A stretch of DNA of 64,000 nucleotides from Utricularia gibba (Eukaryota; Streptophyta; Magnoliopsida; Lamiales; Lentibulariaceae): assembly GCA_002189035.1 (NCBI GenBank), contig NEEC01000011.1, positions 2,728,001 through 2,792,000 on the forward strand. Reading direction: 5' to 3'. How positions within the stretch are numbered: position 1 is the first letter of the stretch; each line of letters begins with the position of its first letter. Of this stretch, positions 40,234 to 55,939 are shown piece by piece. A program made the translations under genes and the position numbers. The notes beneath the pieces are model-generated. The model saw only the letters and a list, made by a program, of their open reading frames with translations. It was not told where the DNA came from and ran no database searches.

Positions 40234-41742
40234 ATGGCCGCCGTAAACCTCTCGGCGCTGCTTCCTAAAACCCTGTCGATTCGTCCAAAAACTCGTGTTT
40301 TTCGTTCAGAGTTGTCGAATTCGGCGCTGTTATTCCGTCTCGGAGCGTTTTGGCGCCCACACAGATCATTGGCTTCTAGTCTGGCGGTGGTCAAGGCTGT
40401 CATTGATGGGGAGTATTCATCCAGGAGGAGTTCCGGGGGTGAGGAAAGGGAGACGATAATGCTTCCTGGTTGTGACTATAACCATTGGCTAATCGTTATG
40501 GAGTTTCCTAAAGACCCTGCTCCAACTAGAGAACAGATGATCGATACTTACCTCAACACACTTGCAACTGTTCTTGGCAGGTTTCACTCTTTCCTGGACA
40601 TGCGTGGTTCTTTCGCTGTCTTCTTTCCTGGGGTTGAGAATTTGAGTGCGCTTTCTGTCGTAGATTCATTTGCCTCATGTAATTGATATGGGCAACGCAG
40701 ATTTGATAATGATGCGAAATTTTTGTTTGGTCGTTATCACATCGATCGGTTACTGGAATTGCCATGATTTTTAAGTGTTTCTTAGCTGCTATTTATATTC
40801 TCTCATTGACCTTAGAGATGGTCTTGTTTTCTTCTACAGCATGGAAGAGGCGAAAAAGAATATGTATGCGTTCAGCACAACAGTGTACACTGGTTTCCAG
40901 TGCACTGTTTCAGAGGAAACATCCGAGAAATTCAAGGGTAAGCTCGGGCTTTTTGTGACTGATGATCCTTTCGAAGCAATTTTTGTAACGCCAGATCACT
41001 TTTGGTTCTCCCTTTTGAAGCAGTCACTGTTTTTGCTTCTAGGCCTTCCAGGGGTGCTGTGGGTCCTTCCAGATTCATATATCGATGTAAAGAACAAGGA
41101 CTACGGAGGTTTGTCATTTATTTCTGGATAAAGTTTGTTTCATCGTTGAACGTTTGCCGAAGTTAGAATTAGACCAGAAGGGTTTGAAACGAAGTCTTGG
41201 ATCCATAAATGGACGATCGTCTATTGCTCAGTATGAATTGATGGAACAATTAGTTCCCTTGGCTGGTAAACTATGTCACGGAACTGGATGAATGGTTATC
41301 CTTGATGCCCTTCCGAGCAATGAATTGGACCCTCATCTTGTTGAAGTCAGGTGGTTCCCCTTAGTGTTACTTGATCCAAGAACTTAACTCCTCTCGAATT
41401 CTTGAGGAATCGTTGACTCTTCAAGGATTCTTGAGGAATCCTTGACCCTTGACCACAACTCCTTGAAATTAGAAGTTTTGCTTATCTTTTTTGTTATTAT
41501 ACTTTTTCCCTGAAGTTCATGCTATCTGCAACTGGTTTTAAAGCATTCTCTGTGCTTCAGGAGATAAGTACATCAATGGAGAGATTATTCCTTCCCAGCA
41601 CCCAAGATACGATCCAAATCAGGAAAGAAGAGGGTCCAAATACAAAAGCAAGGCATATGTTAGACAGAGAGACGGCCCTCCATCTGACCGAAAACGGCCT
41701 GTTCAAAGACAAGAACCTTCTCCAGAATCTGCTACTCAGTGA
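40234..41742 (+). CDS. MORF9: Multiple organellar RNA editing factor, MORF9-like (chloroplast)
   Basis: Accessory protein of C-to-U RNA editing that pairs with PPR proteins in the chloroplast. The start at 40234 gives [21 protein letters not shown], a Ser/Arg-rich transit peptide. The MORF box follows: [51 protein letters not shown] and YTGFQC, then [33 protein letters not shown]. The tail is Arg/Gln-rich ([17 protein letters not shown]) and ends SATQ at 41742. Four exons join in frame. The tail length and [10 protein letters not shown] point to MORF9 rather than MORF2 or MORF8; this subtype call is from memory. Confidence 0.9.
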
Positions 41743-42808
41743 ACAGACACTGGGTTGGCGGAAAAGGTGAGATTCTCCCTGAACAGTTCGGTAGTTTTGT
41801 AGTTTCTGAGGTGCAGTGTCACTGAAACTGAGGTTATCTGCTGAATGCGAATGTATGATTTAAACCAATGGTGATCGTTGTTGCAGGAAAATTTCTGATA
41901 GTTCTGCTTCTTCTGTTTTGTTGTTTTTTTCTTTCAAGTCACTGGATCAAGCGTAGGTAATCGTGATGCTAGGTTTGCATTATGTTTGGCTATGTAAGAT
42001 GCGGGTTCCCGAGCTTTATCTCTGGGCATGGCTGCGGTTGTACCGAGCTCTAAGCACTCGATTCGTTTAGTCTGGGAAAAACTGTAGTAATTTTGCACTA
42101 GTGAATCACCACATTCTTGGATTGTCTGCCTGAAGGAGGTATTGCGAGCCCAGAGAAGAAACTAGCATACAAGAACAGAAAGGACAGAGAAGGAGCTTTT
42201 CCAAGCCTGGAAAACTGTGAAAATGGTACGAGGAAGACAGGCAAGCGACATCCCTGGAAATGCCCAGTGGGGTTCAACATTTAAATGCAGTGTGGTTTCA
42301 ATGGACAACAGCAGATACAGTTGCTCCATGGATCCCCTAACCCATCTCGTGCTACTGCAATTCCATCTCCGGTGGAACAAATCCACATATTCCCATAGTT
42401 GCGGTTACAGTTCCAGCTGAAGTATTATAAGTAGATCAGTCTAGTGAGTAGCTCACCTGTGACATCAGTAGAGCAAGAGAGCACAGAATTAGTAGACTCT
42501 GAAGGCCTCAAATCTCAAACGTCCACAATCCTCATCCAATCAGAGAAACTGCAGAATTGTGCAGCAGGAAGAATGCTGGAAAGCATAACTCAATGATGAA
42601 CCTTAGAAGTGAGGACATGACATGAAAACATATGGTTTGCAACGCCTCTAGAATGACATTTGGACCATCAGGGAAAAGCACAGAATCTGTACATAATCCT
42701 TTCCAGTGTTCATAGATATGCATATAGTCGAACATGACATATTCCAATGTTCATGAATCATATGAAATCACAAAAATAGTTGCAGGACACAAATTCTGGA
42801 TCCTCATC
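41743..42808. other. Convergent 3' regions of MORF9 and ATPC1
   Basis: Holds the 3' regions of the two convergent genes. In one plus-strand frame at about 42120-42400, peptides reading KLAYKNRKDREGAFPS, KTGKRHPWKCPVGFN and LLHGSPNPSRATAIPSPVEQ are separated by stops, perhaps an old gene relic. No intact gene is supported. Confidence 0.4.
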
Positions 42809-43924
42809 TCAAGCCAAAGCATTAGCTCCTGCAACAATCTCCAGAATCTCGCCTGTAATTTTAGCTTGTCTTGCCCTGTTATAAACTCTGGACAAGTTTT
42901 TCCGCAGCTCAACTGCATTATCAGTAGCATTACTCATTGCACTCATCCTCGCTGCAAGCTCACTCGCAAGAGATTCTTGCAGAGCTCTCAAAATCTGACT
43001 GTTGAGATAAAGCGGCAGCAAAGCATCAAGGATCTGAACAGGGTCCTGCTCAAATTGCAAGATTGGTGAAAAATCAGCCGTCTTGGTACGCATCACATCT
43101 CTTTCTACTGTGAGTTTCCCTTCTTTTGTGGTTAACCGGAAAAACTCGTCCTCTGCCGCGTCGACACAGACGCCGTTTATGTCGCAGATTTCTCCTCTCG
43201 GAGACAAGGGAAGTAGAGTGTGGATAACCGGATCGGATTTCACTAAAGAGACGAATTTTGTGTAGAGAAGCTCAACTTTATCCACTTCTTCGCTCACGAA
43301 AAGGGAAAACACATCGTCGGCGATCGCTTGAGCTTCCTTCGCCGTCGGAAGATTGCTTCCTTCGATAAATTTATCCACCGGAATATATGGGCGGCGGATG
43401 AAATACGAATTCCCTTTTTTCCCTACACTGATGACAGTGTATTCCAGGCCTAGAGTTTTCAATTCCCGGATCCGCGCCTCGGCCTTCTTGATAATCGAGT
43501 TATTGAATCCGCCGCAGAGCCCACGATCGCCGGTAACGACAACCAGCGCGACCTTTTTCACAGGGCGAACTTTTGTCAGCGGAATATCGATATCCTCCGT
43601 CCCCAGCTGCTCATTTATGTTATACAGAACCTCGACGAGCGTCTCCGAGAAGGGGCGAGCGTTAACGACAGCTTCCTGGGCTCTTCGGACTTTAGCGGCG
43701 GCCACCAGCTTCATGGCCTCTGTAATTTTCTGCGTATTTTTCACCGAGTCAATCCGATCTCGGAGCTCACGGAGGCCGCACTGGACCTGGGTGCATCTGG
43801 ACGACGGCGCCCCGGCGCCGGCGTTGGGGACGTGAAGAGGAAGAGGGGCGAGGAAGGAGCGTGAGGACAGGGCAGACGGATCGGGTTTGGAGGAAACCCA
43901 CATTGTCAGATTGGAAGCAGCCAT
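42809..43924 (-). CDS. ATPC1: ATP synthase gamma chain, chloroplastic
   Basis: Central rotor subunit of the CF1 part of chloroplast ATP synthase, which couples proton flow across the thylakoid to ATP synthesis. A single exon gives 371 residues. The ATG at 43924 starts MAASNLTMWVSSKPDP, a Ser-rich transit peptide. The mature part begins near ELRDRIDSVKNTQKITEAMKL. GDRGLCGGFN is the gamma signature. The chloroplast-specific redox loop is present with its two cysteines in CDINGVC, which thioredoxin reduces in the light to activate the enzyme. The C-terminus ends with TGEILEIVAGANALA. The gene is intronless and faces MORF9 tail to tail. The open frame continues upstream to 44113, but those residues are not typical. 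Confidence 0.96.
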   Translation of the reverse strand: MAASNLTMWVSSKPDPSALSSRSFLAPLPLHVPNAGAGAPSSRCTQVQCGLRELRDRIDSVKNTQKITEAMKLVAAAKVRRAQEAVVNARPFSETLVEVLYNINEQLGTEDIDIPLTKVRPVKKVALVVVTGDRGLCGGFNNSIIKKAEARIRELKTLGLEYTVISVGKKGNSYFIRRPYIPVDKFIEGSNLPTAKEAQAIADDVFSLFVSEEVDKVELLYTKFVSLVKSDPVIHTLLPLSPRGEICDINGVCVDAAEDEFFRLTTKEGKLTVERDVMRTKTADFSPILQFEQDPVQILDALLPLYLNSQILRALQESLASELAARMSAMSNATDNAVELRKNLSRVYNRARQAKITGEILEIVAGANALA

Positions 43925-44496
43925 GGATGAGCAAGACGAAATGATCCTCAACAACAGATGTTGTTTTGATCGAGAGGCAAGAAAGTGTTCATCAGTTCGG
44001 AGCGAAACGAGAGGTTCAGAGAAGACGACCGAGATTTTCAGGGGATAAGGAGGGTTTACTGTTTGGGCCTCGTTTACCGGGCCAGGCCCACTTCTCTCTT
44101 TCATAGAGAACATGCTCCTATATGGTCAGGAAAAAGGACACGGCTACCAACCTCACTTTGTGGTTTGATGAGGACACTGCTACTGCTAGTGCTTGCTCCT
44201 GTTCTTTTTTCATAGGCTGATGGGATCTGATCCCTTAAAAGATGTTGATACCAAATGATGATAACATTACCACGAGAATAATCTCTAGCACCCCAACAAT
44301 CAATGGAAAAGAGAAGTTGATTGAGTACAAATCGGACAACAAGACAGAAAAAGTTGCAGCAGAACAAGTACAGAGAGACATGAATTTGGAGGGTCTGTCT
44401 GTGCAGAGACTTGCGGCCCTTGTTCATGATCTCATCGGGTCACTGAACAGAGAAAAGTAGCTCACACACCTTTGTCTACAGTAATAAACACAAGTT
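43925..44496. promoter_or_regulatory. ATPC1 upstream region
   Basis: Separates ATPC1 from the 3' end of RBP45, both on the minus strand. Site II-like GGGCC words (44066-44072 and 44079-44093) lie about 150 bases before the ATG. No TATA box is obvious. Confidence 0.45.
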
Positions 44497-47400
44497 TCAT
44501 TCAAGGAACGCAGGTACCTGAGGTGGCTGCTGCAGCATCTGCTGGCCTTGTTGTGGAGGTGGAGGGTAGTTGCCATATCCAGGATAGCCAGAATAGTAGA
44601 TGCTTGGATCCTGTGGGGGTGGAGCAGCGTATCCGTAAGTGTCATACCCATGTGGGTACCCATAGTATCCATTCCACTGGCTTTGGTCAGACTGGGGCTG
44701 GAACATAAGATGAATTGGATAGATGGGAAAAATTCAAGTTAAAATATGAGCGCTATGATGCTCAGGAAGATTGGATCGGAAAGCAAATAGCAATGATGAC
44801 CTGTTTACTGGACGGGTTACGGCCCCAAGACAGTCTGATGCTCTGTCCTCCTAATGGCGTTCCATTCAACACCCGCAATGCTTCTTCGGCACAGCTTCTG
44901 CCGCATTGGAATCATACAACACAATACAGGAATGAGGTGCCATTCAACCAACACTGAATAATTGGTGGTCATTTTCATGCAAATTGGTAATTACCTGTCA
45001 GCAAACTGGACAAACCCACACCGCTTGCCCACAGGTATCTTTACATGAAGCAGCTGTCCGTACTGTCCGAATACCTGCCTCAGATGGTCATCAGTGACAT
45101 TGGAATCCAAATTCCCAACAAAGATCTGGAAGAACAAAAAAAAACCACATAACTTTTCCTTTCTGCACCAACACAAGGTGAGCAAAAGTCTTAAAAAACT
45201 TTACTAACGGTAGTATTAGAGGGGTCATCCTCTGTAGGTAATGTTCCTTGTGAACTTGGGTAAGAGGCTGCAATTTTAGGACATGTGGTGGGAGAAACCG
45301 GAATTTAATCACAACAGCATAAAACAGAGCATAAAATTTATCTACCACACAGCATTAACAAAAATAGCTGAAATTTGCACCGTTGTGGCATTACAAGAAT
45401 TACATGAAGTAATACAAATTAAGCTAACAACTAAGAACACGAACAATGAGGAATCAAAAGGACATTTCAAGTTAAACAAATGCCCAAGCACTTAAACAAT
45501 GCATAACAACCTGACATCGTCAGAATACTCAAATCGTCAAAATCAAACAGAATATAGAACACAACCAAGCAACATGCCATCATAGACACAAGACAGTTAC
45601 CCAATAATACACCCATGGCACTAAAACCACGACTAATCATAAACTACTAACAAAAACATCAGGCTAACTTAACAGCACCATCACAAGGATAGGTCGGTCC
45701 TAAGGGTCAAAATTCGGGGATTACAAATTTTAAGCTTCAATCTAACAGAAATAAGAGCGTGAACAAAGGATTAAATAATAGCGAGATATACGGGAAGAAT
45801 AGATGAGCAGAGCAGAATCCCTCCAACACTCCAACCCATTTCTACTTAGAAACTCTGATAGTATGATTGCTTAAAATGCAAGATAGTTGGATAATTGATA
45901 ATCAAACTGGATAATTTATGAAAAAGAGCAAGGGAAACGAAGGATGGATATATGAAGGAAATAACGGCGGAAATGTAAACAATGGATAAGCGACCATAAA
46001 AATGGTTGGAGCTCAAAGTAAAAGGACTTAATGTGCCATAAAAAAGCTCTGGAATAATTAATGGATCAATATCCAAAAAAGCGCATTAAAGGAACTGACC
46101 TAAACACAACCAGGCATTTAAACGTTATCATTTCAGCTGAAATCAACTCCAGGCCCCTATGACAGAGCCTCCAGACGCCCGTTCTGAGACAACCGGAGTT
46201 TTTATGAGATTATGTAATGTAAGCATTTTTAAACCATTAACTTGCTAGTACAGAAAGGTAATGACTCTAGCAGAATGACTTCAAGAGCTCAAAGAAAGCA
46301 AATTAATAGCGTTTCACAACAAAATTGAATACGGCACCCCAACCCAATGAAACTGTCACGTTCAGAAATCAAGGTATCAGTTAATTAAGTACAAAAAAAG
46401 AGAAATAAAACACCAATTCTTATTGGCCTCGTAGCCTTTTGTGTCAAGGGGCTTACCAGTGGTTTGCACACTCCCTTTTTGTTTGTTTGCAGCCGGACCA
46501 ATTCTCATTGGCCTCGTAGAACAAAATCTCCCATTCATTTCAGTCATTGCGCGTATCTGTTCACTTTCATCACCAAACTTGACAAAACCATACCCTTTTG
46601 TCCGACCAGTGATTTTATCAGTGACGACCTTGGCACCCTTGACTGACTGGTAGTTGGCCCTAAAAGTCTCTTGAAGCATATAATCTGTGACATCAGCAGC
46701 CAAATCTCCAACAAAAATTGTGTACTCAAGAGCATCATCACGTTTCTCTCCAGCACCCATAGATGCCCAATTCATGCGAAAAGTTTGCTCCACATTCGGC
46801 ATCAAAGTACCATTGTATGCCTGCAGGCTCCTCTCAGCAGCAGCATGACTGGCGAATTCTATGAAACCATAGCCCTCCGGTTGCCCAGAATTCCTATTTC
46901 GTATCACTTTAACAGAGACAACCTAAAAAAGGGGTAAAGGCAGATTTCTAAGACAAACATATTACAAATTAACCTTATCGACACATTATAATGCGTCTGA
47001 ACTCTCTCCCCAGGAGAAAAAACTGATTGCTAATAATCGAAGTTAAAGGGAAAAACCAGGCCAGATTTGCAAGATAAGTGGACACACCCTACCCCGCTCA
47101 GTCAAGAGTTCCAAAAGTAAGACTTTCAATTCTTGAGTATGCAGCAGCCAGAAGAGAACCAAATACTCAAAACAATATCGACAATTCTCAAGTGACCCAA
47201 GCCGAATATGGAAAATAAACAAAAAGAGTACCTCCCCCGTCGCGGCGAAGCAACTATACAGATACTGTTCGTCCATCCAATACTGCAGATCTCCGATCCA
47301 TAAACTCCTAATCCCGTCATCCATCATCTGAACCTGCCCAGTCTGCACTGCACCATACTGCTGGGGTGGTGCCGTGCCCATAGGAGGCTGCGCCGGAGGC

Positions 47401-47546
47401 TGCTGGTAATAGTATGCCGCAGACGGCGGCATCTGAGGCGGCGGAACTTGGTACTGAGGCTGAGGAGGCTGTTGCTGCATCCACGGCTGCGGCTGCTGCT
47501 GGTACTGAGGCGGCGGCGGAACCATAGAAGAAGCCGGCGGCATCAT
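44497..47546 (-). CDS. RNA-binding protein, RBP45/RBP47 family (three RRMs)
   Basis: Nuclear oligouridylate/poly(A)-binding protein with a Pro/Gln-rich N-terminus (MMPPASSMVPPPPQYQQQ). Three RRMs are carried over several exons. RRM1 begins SLWIGDLQYWMDEQYLYSCF with RNP1 GYGFIEFAS. RRM2 begins TIFVGDLAADVTDYMLQETF with RNP1 KGYGFVKFGD. RRM3 begins IFVGNLDSNVTDDHLRQVFG with RNP1 RCGFVQFAD and LGGQSIRLSWGR. The C-terminus is Tyr/Gly/Gln-rich. An intron of about 1.1 kb separates RRM2 and RRM3. The stop at 44497 follows PPQVPAFLE; the CAG|GTACCT just before it could also be a splice donor, so the true end may lie further downstream. The start at 47546 is the first ATG in frame. Confidence 0.9.
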
Positions 47547-47588
47547 CTTCAATTTCTAGCCTGAGAAGGTGCGTCGAAGAAAAGGCGA

Positions 47589-47597
47589 AAACCCTAA
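47589..47597 (-). promoter_or_regulatory. Telo-box in the RBP45/47 leader
   Basis: TTAGGGTTT on the minus strand (AAACCCTAA on the plus strand), about 45 bases before the ATG. Position and motif fit the interstitial telo-box found near plant start sites. TGGGCC and GGCCCA words lie further upstream, near 47706-47729. Confidence 0.5.
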
Positions 47598-47885
47598 TCC
47601 AATCCAATAGCCGGTCGCAAAACAGACAGCAGCACCTCAGCCGCAGAAAACAAACTTTAATTTCCGTTTATTTATCTAAACCAAGCTTTAGTTGCCAATC
47701 TCACATGGGCCGGTTTCGGCAGGCCCAAATTCAAATGGTTAATAAATTTAATGAATTAAATTTATTTTTTTTAATGATTTAAATTTCAGTTTTAAGATTG
47801 TAATTTTTTTAAATAGCTGTTTTATTTAAGAGGAGGAGTACACGGGGGTCCCCAAAAAGACCAACCATTTTTCTTAAAATGGAAA

Positions 47886-49078
<1,193 letters not shown>

Positions 49079-49401
49079 TTAGATCTGAGCAGGTGAGGAG
49101 TATAGTGAAGACGATGAGTGTTATATGAAGGAAAAATATCTCCTTTTTTTGAATACAGCAAATAAAAAATATCTCATGAGAAAATATCTGAAACTGGATT
49201 GAGATAGAAAACCAACGTTGGAGATTTTTTCTAATTTTCTTGGGGTTTTCAATGACGTGGAAAATTTTGGACCGTCGGTTAGGGGAGTACCTAATCCCTT
49301 TTATCGGGACACAGTTTCCGAAGCTTGCCTATTTTGGCTGATCTCACTCGACATCTTGGGCCTACGTTAATGAGCCTCCATAACCATATTTGGGCCCTGG
49401 C

Positions 49402-49409
49402 TCCACGTG
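49402..49409. promoter_or_regulatory. G-box (CCACGTGG)
   Basis: A palindromic CACGTG core with flanking CC and GG sits about 360 bases upstream of the THI1 start codon, followed by TATATAA on the plus strand. G-boxes bind bZIP/bHLH factors and are common in light- and stress-regulated genes. Which gene it serves is not decided by the sequence. Confidence 0.5.
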
Positions 49410-49701
49410 GTATATAAACGTATTAGGATTAAACTAAGTAAATATTTTAATATATTCAATTAATTAGAAGTAATTTACTTTAATAAAGTAATTTAAATCT
49501 CTCAAAACCCTTGTCTAAAAAATTTGCACTATTTTTTATACACTAATTTGATTTATTATTTAATTTTTATATTGTTTAATTGATTTAATATCCTCATGTG
49601 ATGTATAATCATAGATGACTGTGCATACACATCAACGGCGGCGCCTTGGAGATGACGGCCGGCGCTGAACCTTGGAGGCCGAGGCGGATCCAGAAGCAAG
49701 A

Positions 49702-52292
<2,591 letters not shown>

Positions 52293-53876
52293 CTAAAGTT
52301 GCCTTAATTTATAGCTGGATGAAGAAAACAAGTGAAATATTAGTGCACATGATAGAAAGGTACTCATAGCTTGAACAGATATATAAGCTGTATAGGAGGG
52401 AAGATCGTCAGGTCAACATATAATTTATGTTTCTGTACACTCATCCTCAACTAACTGAATCCCATCAATCTTGCGCCACAAGCCTCCGCTCACAAAAAAA
52501 CATTGCACAATGAATTACGTGTCAAGATTAAACCCCTAAGGCAAATAAATGATTGCAATCTTCCAGGCAAGCTCCTTCATCGACTGCACAAACCCCTTTC
52601 AAACAAGGCTTTCAAATATGAATTTTTCCCTTCAGCTCAGAAAGAAAACATCCTAAAACTATTTCTCAACCGAGAAAAAGAAAACTAAAGGACAAACGCA
52701 GAACACGTGAAAAAAAAGTGGAGCTTTACACCAAATACTAGACTAATAGATTGCAGGAACGATTACAACGATCATCTTTCCGAACCTTGATTCTTGCATG
52801 CGAGAAACATGGGCATTAAGTAATGAACGCACCCAAAAAGAAGAAGAAGCAACAAAATACAAAACCCAGAACAGGAAGAACTGAGAAAAGATTCGAACGA
52901 CTTGCAGCTGCTATCTCCAGTGGCGTAAATAAATAAAGGCGGGGGGAAAGGAAACGGCGAAAGATTGTCGCTTTTTGACGATATCCCGGCCAGCTATTAC
53001 TTTTTCTCACACCAGCAAGCAAGATCGTTGCCTTCCCTGGATCTTAAACTTCTCCAAAAGGAGGTTGAGTTACGTGGCTAACAATACAAATCGCGTTGCG
53101 TCAGAAGCAAGCGGAGAAAAGAGAATGGGCCTACAGAAACGGCGTCGCATTCGCATGTCACAGAAATCGCCATATCCGTTACCCACGAGGTGCTCAATAA
53201 ACAACTTGGGTGAGAGTACTGAAGGCAACTTTGCGACGTGCAGTTTTGAAATAACCAGTTCAAGAAACATTGGCAAGAGTGGCATTTCTTTACCGAAATT
53301 CTTCATCTTTGTATGAATGACATTCTTCTTCATCCCCGTTACTCGAAGAACCCTGGCCATCCTCAACCTGGTATTACAACCCAACACTGCTGTCGCGACG
53401 TTGAATTCGTTTGAAATTGACGCCGATTGAAGGCTAGCATCAACAGATGTTAGAGAATAGATGGTAAACAAAACCCACTGCTTTATTTGACAATGGATAC
53501 CGAAATGCGGCCAATTACAACTGAAGAAGCATGCAGTTAAACCCATGACAACTAATCGATTATGGGTTTTGATTCTTTTTTGAAGAATTGGGACTCTGAA
53601 TTTCTCTTACCCATTTGCTTTCAAGAGAATGGTTGCAAACAGGGAGTTGCAGAGAATCAGGGGGTCGTCGGACGGCGGACCGGCCGGTCAGAACAGGTGA
53701 AACTGCCAACACACTCAAAAATACTAATATAAAAAATAACTATTTATTTCTCATGTTAATTAATTAAAATATTGGGATATTATAAAAATCATAAAATATT
53801 ATTATAAGTTAAATTTATTATATTTATAAAATCTTATTAATCATTATTTCTATTCCGGTTGATCGGAAAGGCCGAT
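52293..53876. other. Aspartic proteinase upstream region and spacer
   Basis: Likely holds the leader of the aspartic proteinase, perhaps with a leader intron, and then AT-rich sequence up to the stop codon of the WRKY gene. An open frame on the minus strand at 53070-53546 is 158 codons long but shows no family motif or intron support, so I do not call it. Confidence 0.5.
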
Positions 53877-55114
53877 CTAGAAACACTGCCACGCTGTCGT
53901 TGAGGGAAGCATTATTGTGTTGGCCGTGGATGCCATCGCACCGGAGACGGTCATGGCGGAGGCGGTCGTGGTGGCAGATGCGATGGCCATGGCCTCCAGC
54001 GGCAGAGGGTGGCTATGGGTACCTTCGTAAGTAGTCACTAGAATTTTCGCATCCCCCGCTGATCTTTGAACCTGCGGGAGTTCGATACAAGTAACTGAAG
54101 GCAGCAGCTGTTCGCAGTTGTTTTGAATGGTAGCTTACCTGTTTCCTCACAGGGCAGCCGCTGGCCATCGTGCAACGGTAATAAGACCGTGGATAAGGAT
54201 TCCCTTTCGCCATTTTTTGCCCGTACTTCCTCCACTGGCACCCATCGGAGACCTTCTGATCCTGGCCAGAGAGACAACACAGGTTACCAAAATTCAACCC
54301 AGCCTCCTAGTCCCAATTCGCCTTTCTCACCATAGGTGCTTCTGATCGGGTCATGACGGAGACCCGAGGCTTCCTCATGATCGGATCGCCGATGTGCTCC
54401 GTCGTCCACGGCGAGCCCTGGTTCGAGTTCACGAGCTCCCGCTTCCTCTGCCCAACATCAGACTAAAAAATCACCGTCGAAAAGATGGTAAAAGGAGGAG
54501 GAGCTTCAACCGTGAAACGAATGAATGAATACTTGGTGGAGTCCATTTGGACCGCCTCTCGAGATCCGCCTCTGAAGCTCCTCGAAGCTTCTGGTCGTGG
54601 CGGCGAGCACGCCGTGAAGCTTCGCGTTCTCGGTGCTGAGCCTCTCCACTTGGGATTTAAGCCGGTCCAGCTTCGACATTATTACACAAACTAACGTTTA
54701 ACAATTTATTGAAAGGAATTACGATGATCCGACCCGAACCCGGATTTCGATGACTGAATATGGTACCCCTTCTATTACCTTCGCCTTCGCCGATCGGTTT
54801 CCAACTCCGCCGGCGCTCAGAAGTTGCAATGTCGTCTAGTGAAAGAAATCGCCGCGAATTTGATACTATTCCGATGGAAACAAAACCCATGAAAAAAAAT
54901 AGGCTCGAACACGGCACATTCCGAATCAGAAACCACTCACATTGACAGCAGATTCCGGCGAGGCATGAGCACGGATATCACCGTCGTTCCTCCTCCGGGT
55001 CACCCCCGGACCCTCATTGGAACCCATCGGAACCGCACCCCGGTACGCCGGAGCCGAGACAGCATCGATAACGGGCTTCTTCCCGGAAACCTCAACTCCT
55101 CCACATCCCTCCAT
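53877..55114 (-). CDS. WRKY transcription factor (group IIb-like), 5' structure uncertain
   Basis: DNA-binding regulator recognising W-boxes. Several exons are readable. A coiled-coil exon (54679 to about 54532) gives [20 protein letters not shown], as in IIb members. A linker exon gives [16 protein letters not shown]. The DNA-binding exon gives [20 protein letters not shown] and [15 protein letters not shown]. The last exon gives [20 protein letters not shown] and the zinc-binding HSH before PLPLEAMA. The zinc ligands fit C-x5-C-x23-H-x1-H. The protein stops (AWQCF) only about 35 residues after the domain, shorter than usual for this group. A separate first exon may start at 55114 ([13 protein letters not shown]) and donate at AAT|GTGAGT, but I could not join it to the coiled-coil exon, so the 5' boundary is tentative. 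Confidence 0.75.
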
Positions 55115-55939
55115 GGACAACAACCGCACCTCTCCCAAGACAAATAAAACATTACAAGACTGAGTGACGTGTGTATGTAAAGTCAACGGAGTTGACCACG
55201 GCCAACAAAATTAATTTTAATAAAAGAAAATAGTAAAATAATGATACCTAGAGGGGGATCGGGGAGACCTACCCAGATGGAGACTGAAACTAAGGGCCCT
55301 AAGACAAGGACAGTGCTTCATGACCATGGGAAAGTCATGAGCCACAGTTGCTATGTGCACAAAGGCCTTCAGAGACCAAACATTTGGTACCTAGGTGAAG
55401 AGGTTGCACTTCTGGTCTTCCTTAAGTTAGTGTTTTCATTACTTGATGTACGTAACCTAATGTCTATGTGTAGTGCGAATGGAAAACGTAAATTCGTGAG
55501 ATGTCAATTCGGGTTATGTTTCAAAATAAATTTATAAAAAATGAAAATGAGTAAGAGAATTATGAGTTAAATTTAAGTTTTATATTTCAAAAGTAAAAAT
55601 AATTTATAATGTGAAAATATAAATTTTATTTGTATTTTTCAAAAAATAAAAATAATTTATGTTATGTATTTTTTAAAATATTAATTTTTATTTTTATGAA
55701 TGAGAAATGGGCTGGGCCGGTTGGGCCTCACTGGTCTTGGTTTTGTTGTTTTATGTGTATATTTTTATATTTTTTTGGTGAAACATGTTTTTATGTAGAA
55801 GAAGAAAATGCAGAGGAGTATTTTTATGCTTGAGACGGAACTGAGTCGGGTGTCAAGAACTCTCTGTAATCTGCTTCGGAATGCCTTAACGTTGCTTCGA
55901 AATCATCCACGGCAGGGTTTCTTTTCTGAGTTTTGAGCC
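55115..55939. other. AT-rich spacer before the PPR gene
   Basis: Mostly AT-rich with many runs of A and T from 55540 to 55700. GGGCTGGGCC and TTGGGCC words at about 55710-55728 resemble site II elements for the PPR gene. An open frame near 55241-55537 has no recognisable motif. Confidence 0.55.

Noticed and set aside
42120-42420. Gene relic between MORF9 and ATPC1
   Set aside because: Peptides look protein-like but contain stops and match nothing I recognise; could be 3' untranslated sequence.
43353-43835. 160-codon open frame antisense to ATPC1
   Set aside because: Shadow of the GC-rich ATPC1 coding sequence on the other strand; no independent motif.
53070-53546. 158-codon minus-strand open frame
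   Set aside because: No recognisable domain, unusual composition, and no promoter or splice support. It may be leader of the aspartic proteinase.
54013-54297. Apparent frame break in the WRKY last exon
   Set aside because: On recount the C run at 54051-54057 has five C, and the normal splice (CAG|GTTCAAAG) reads the domain through in frame.
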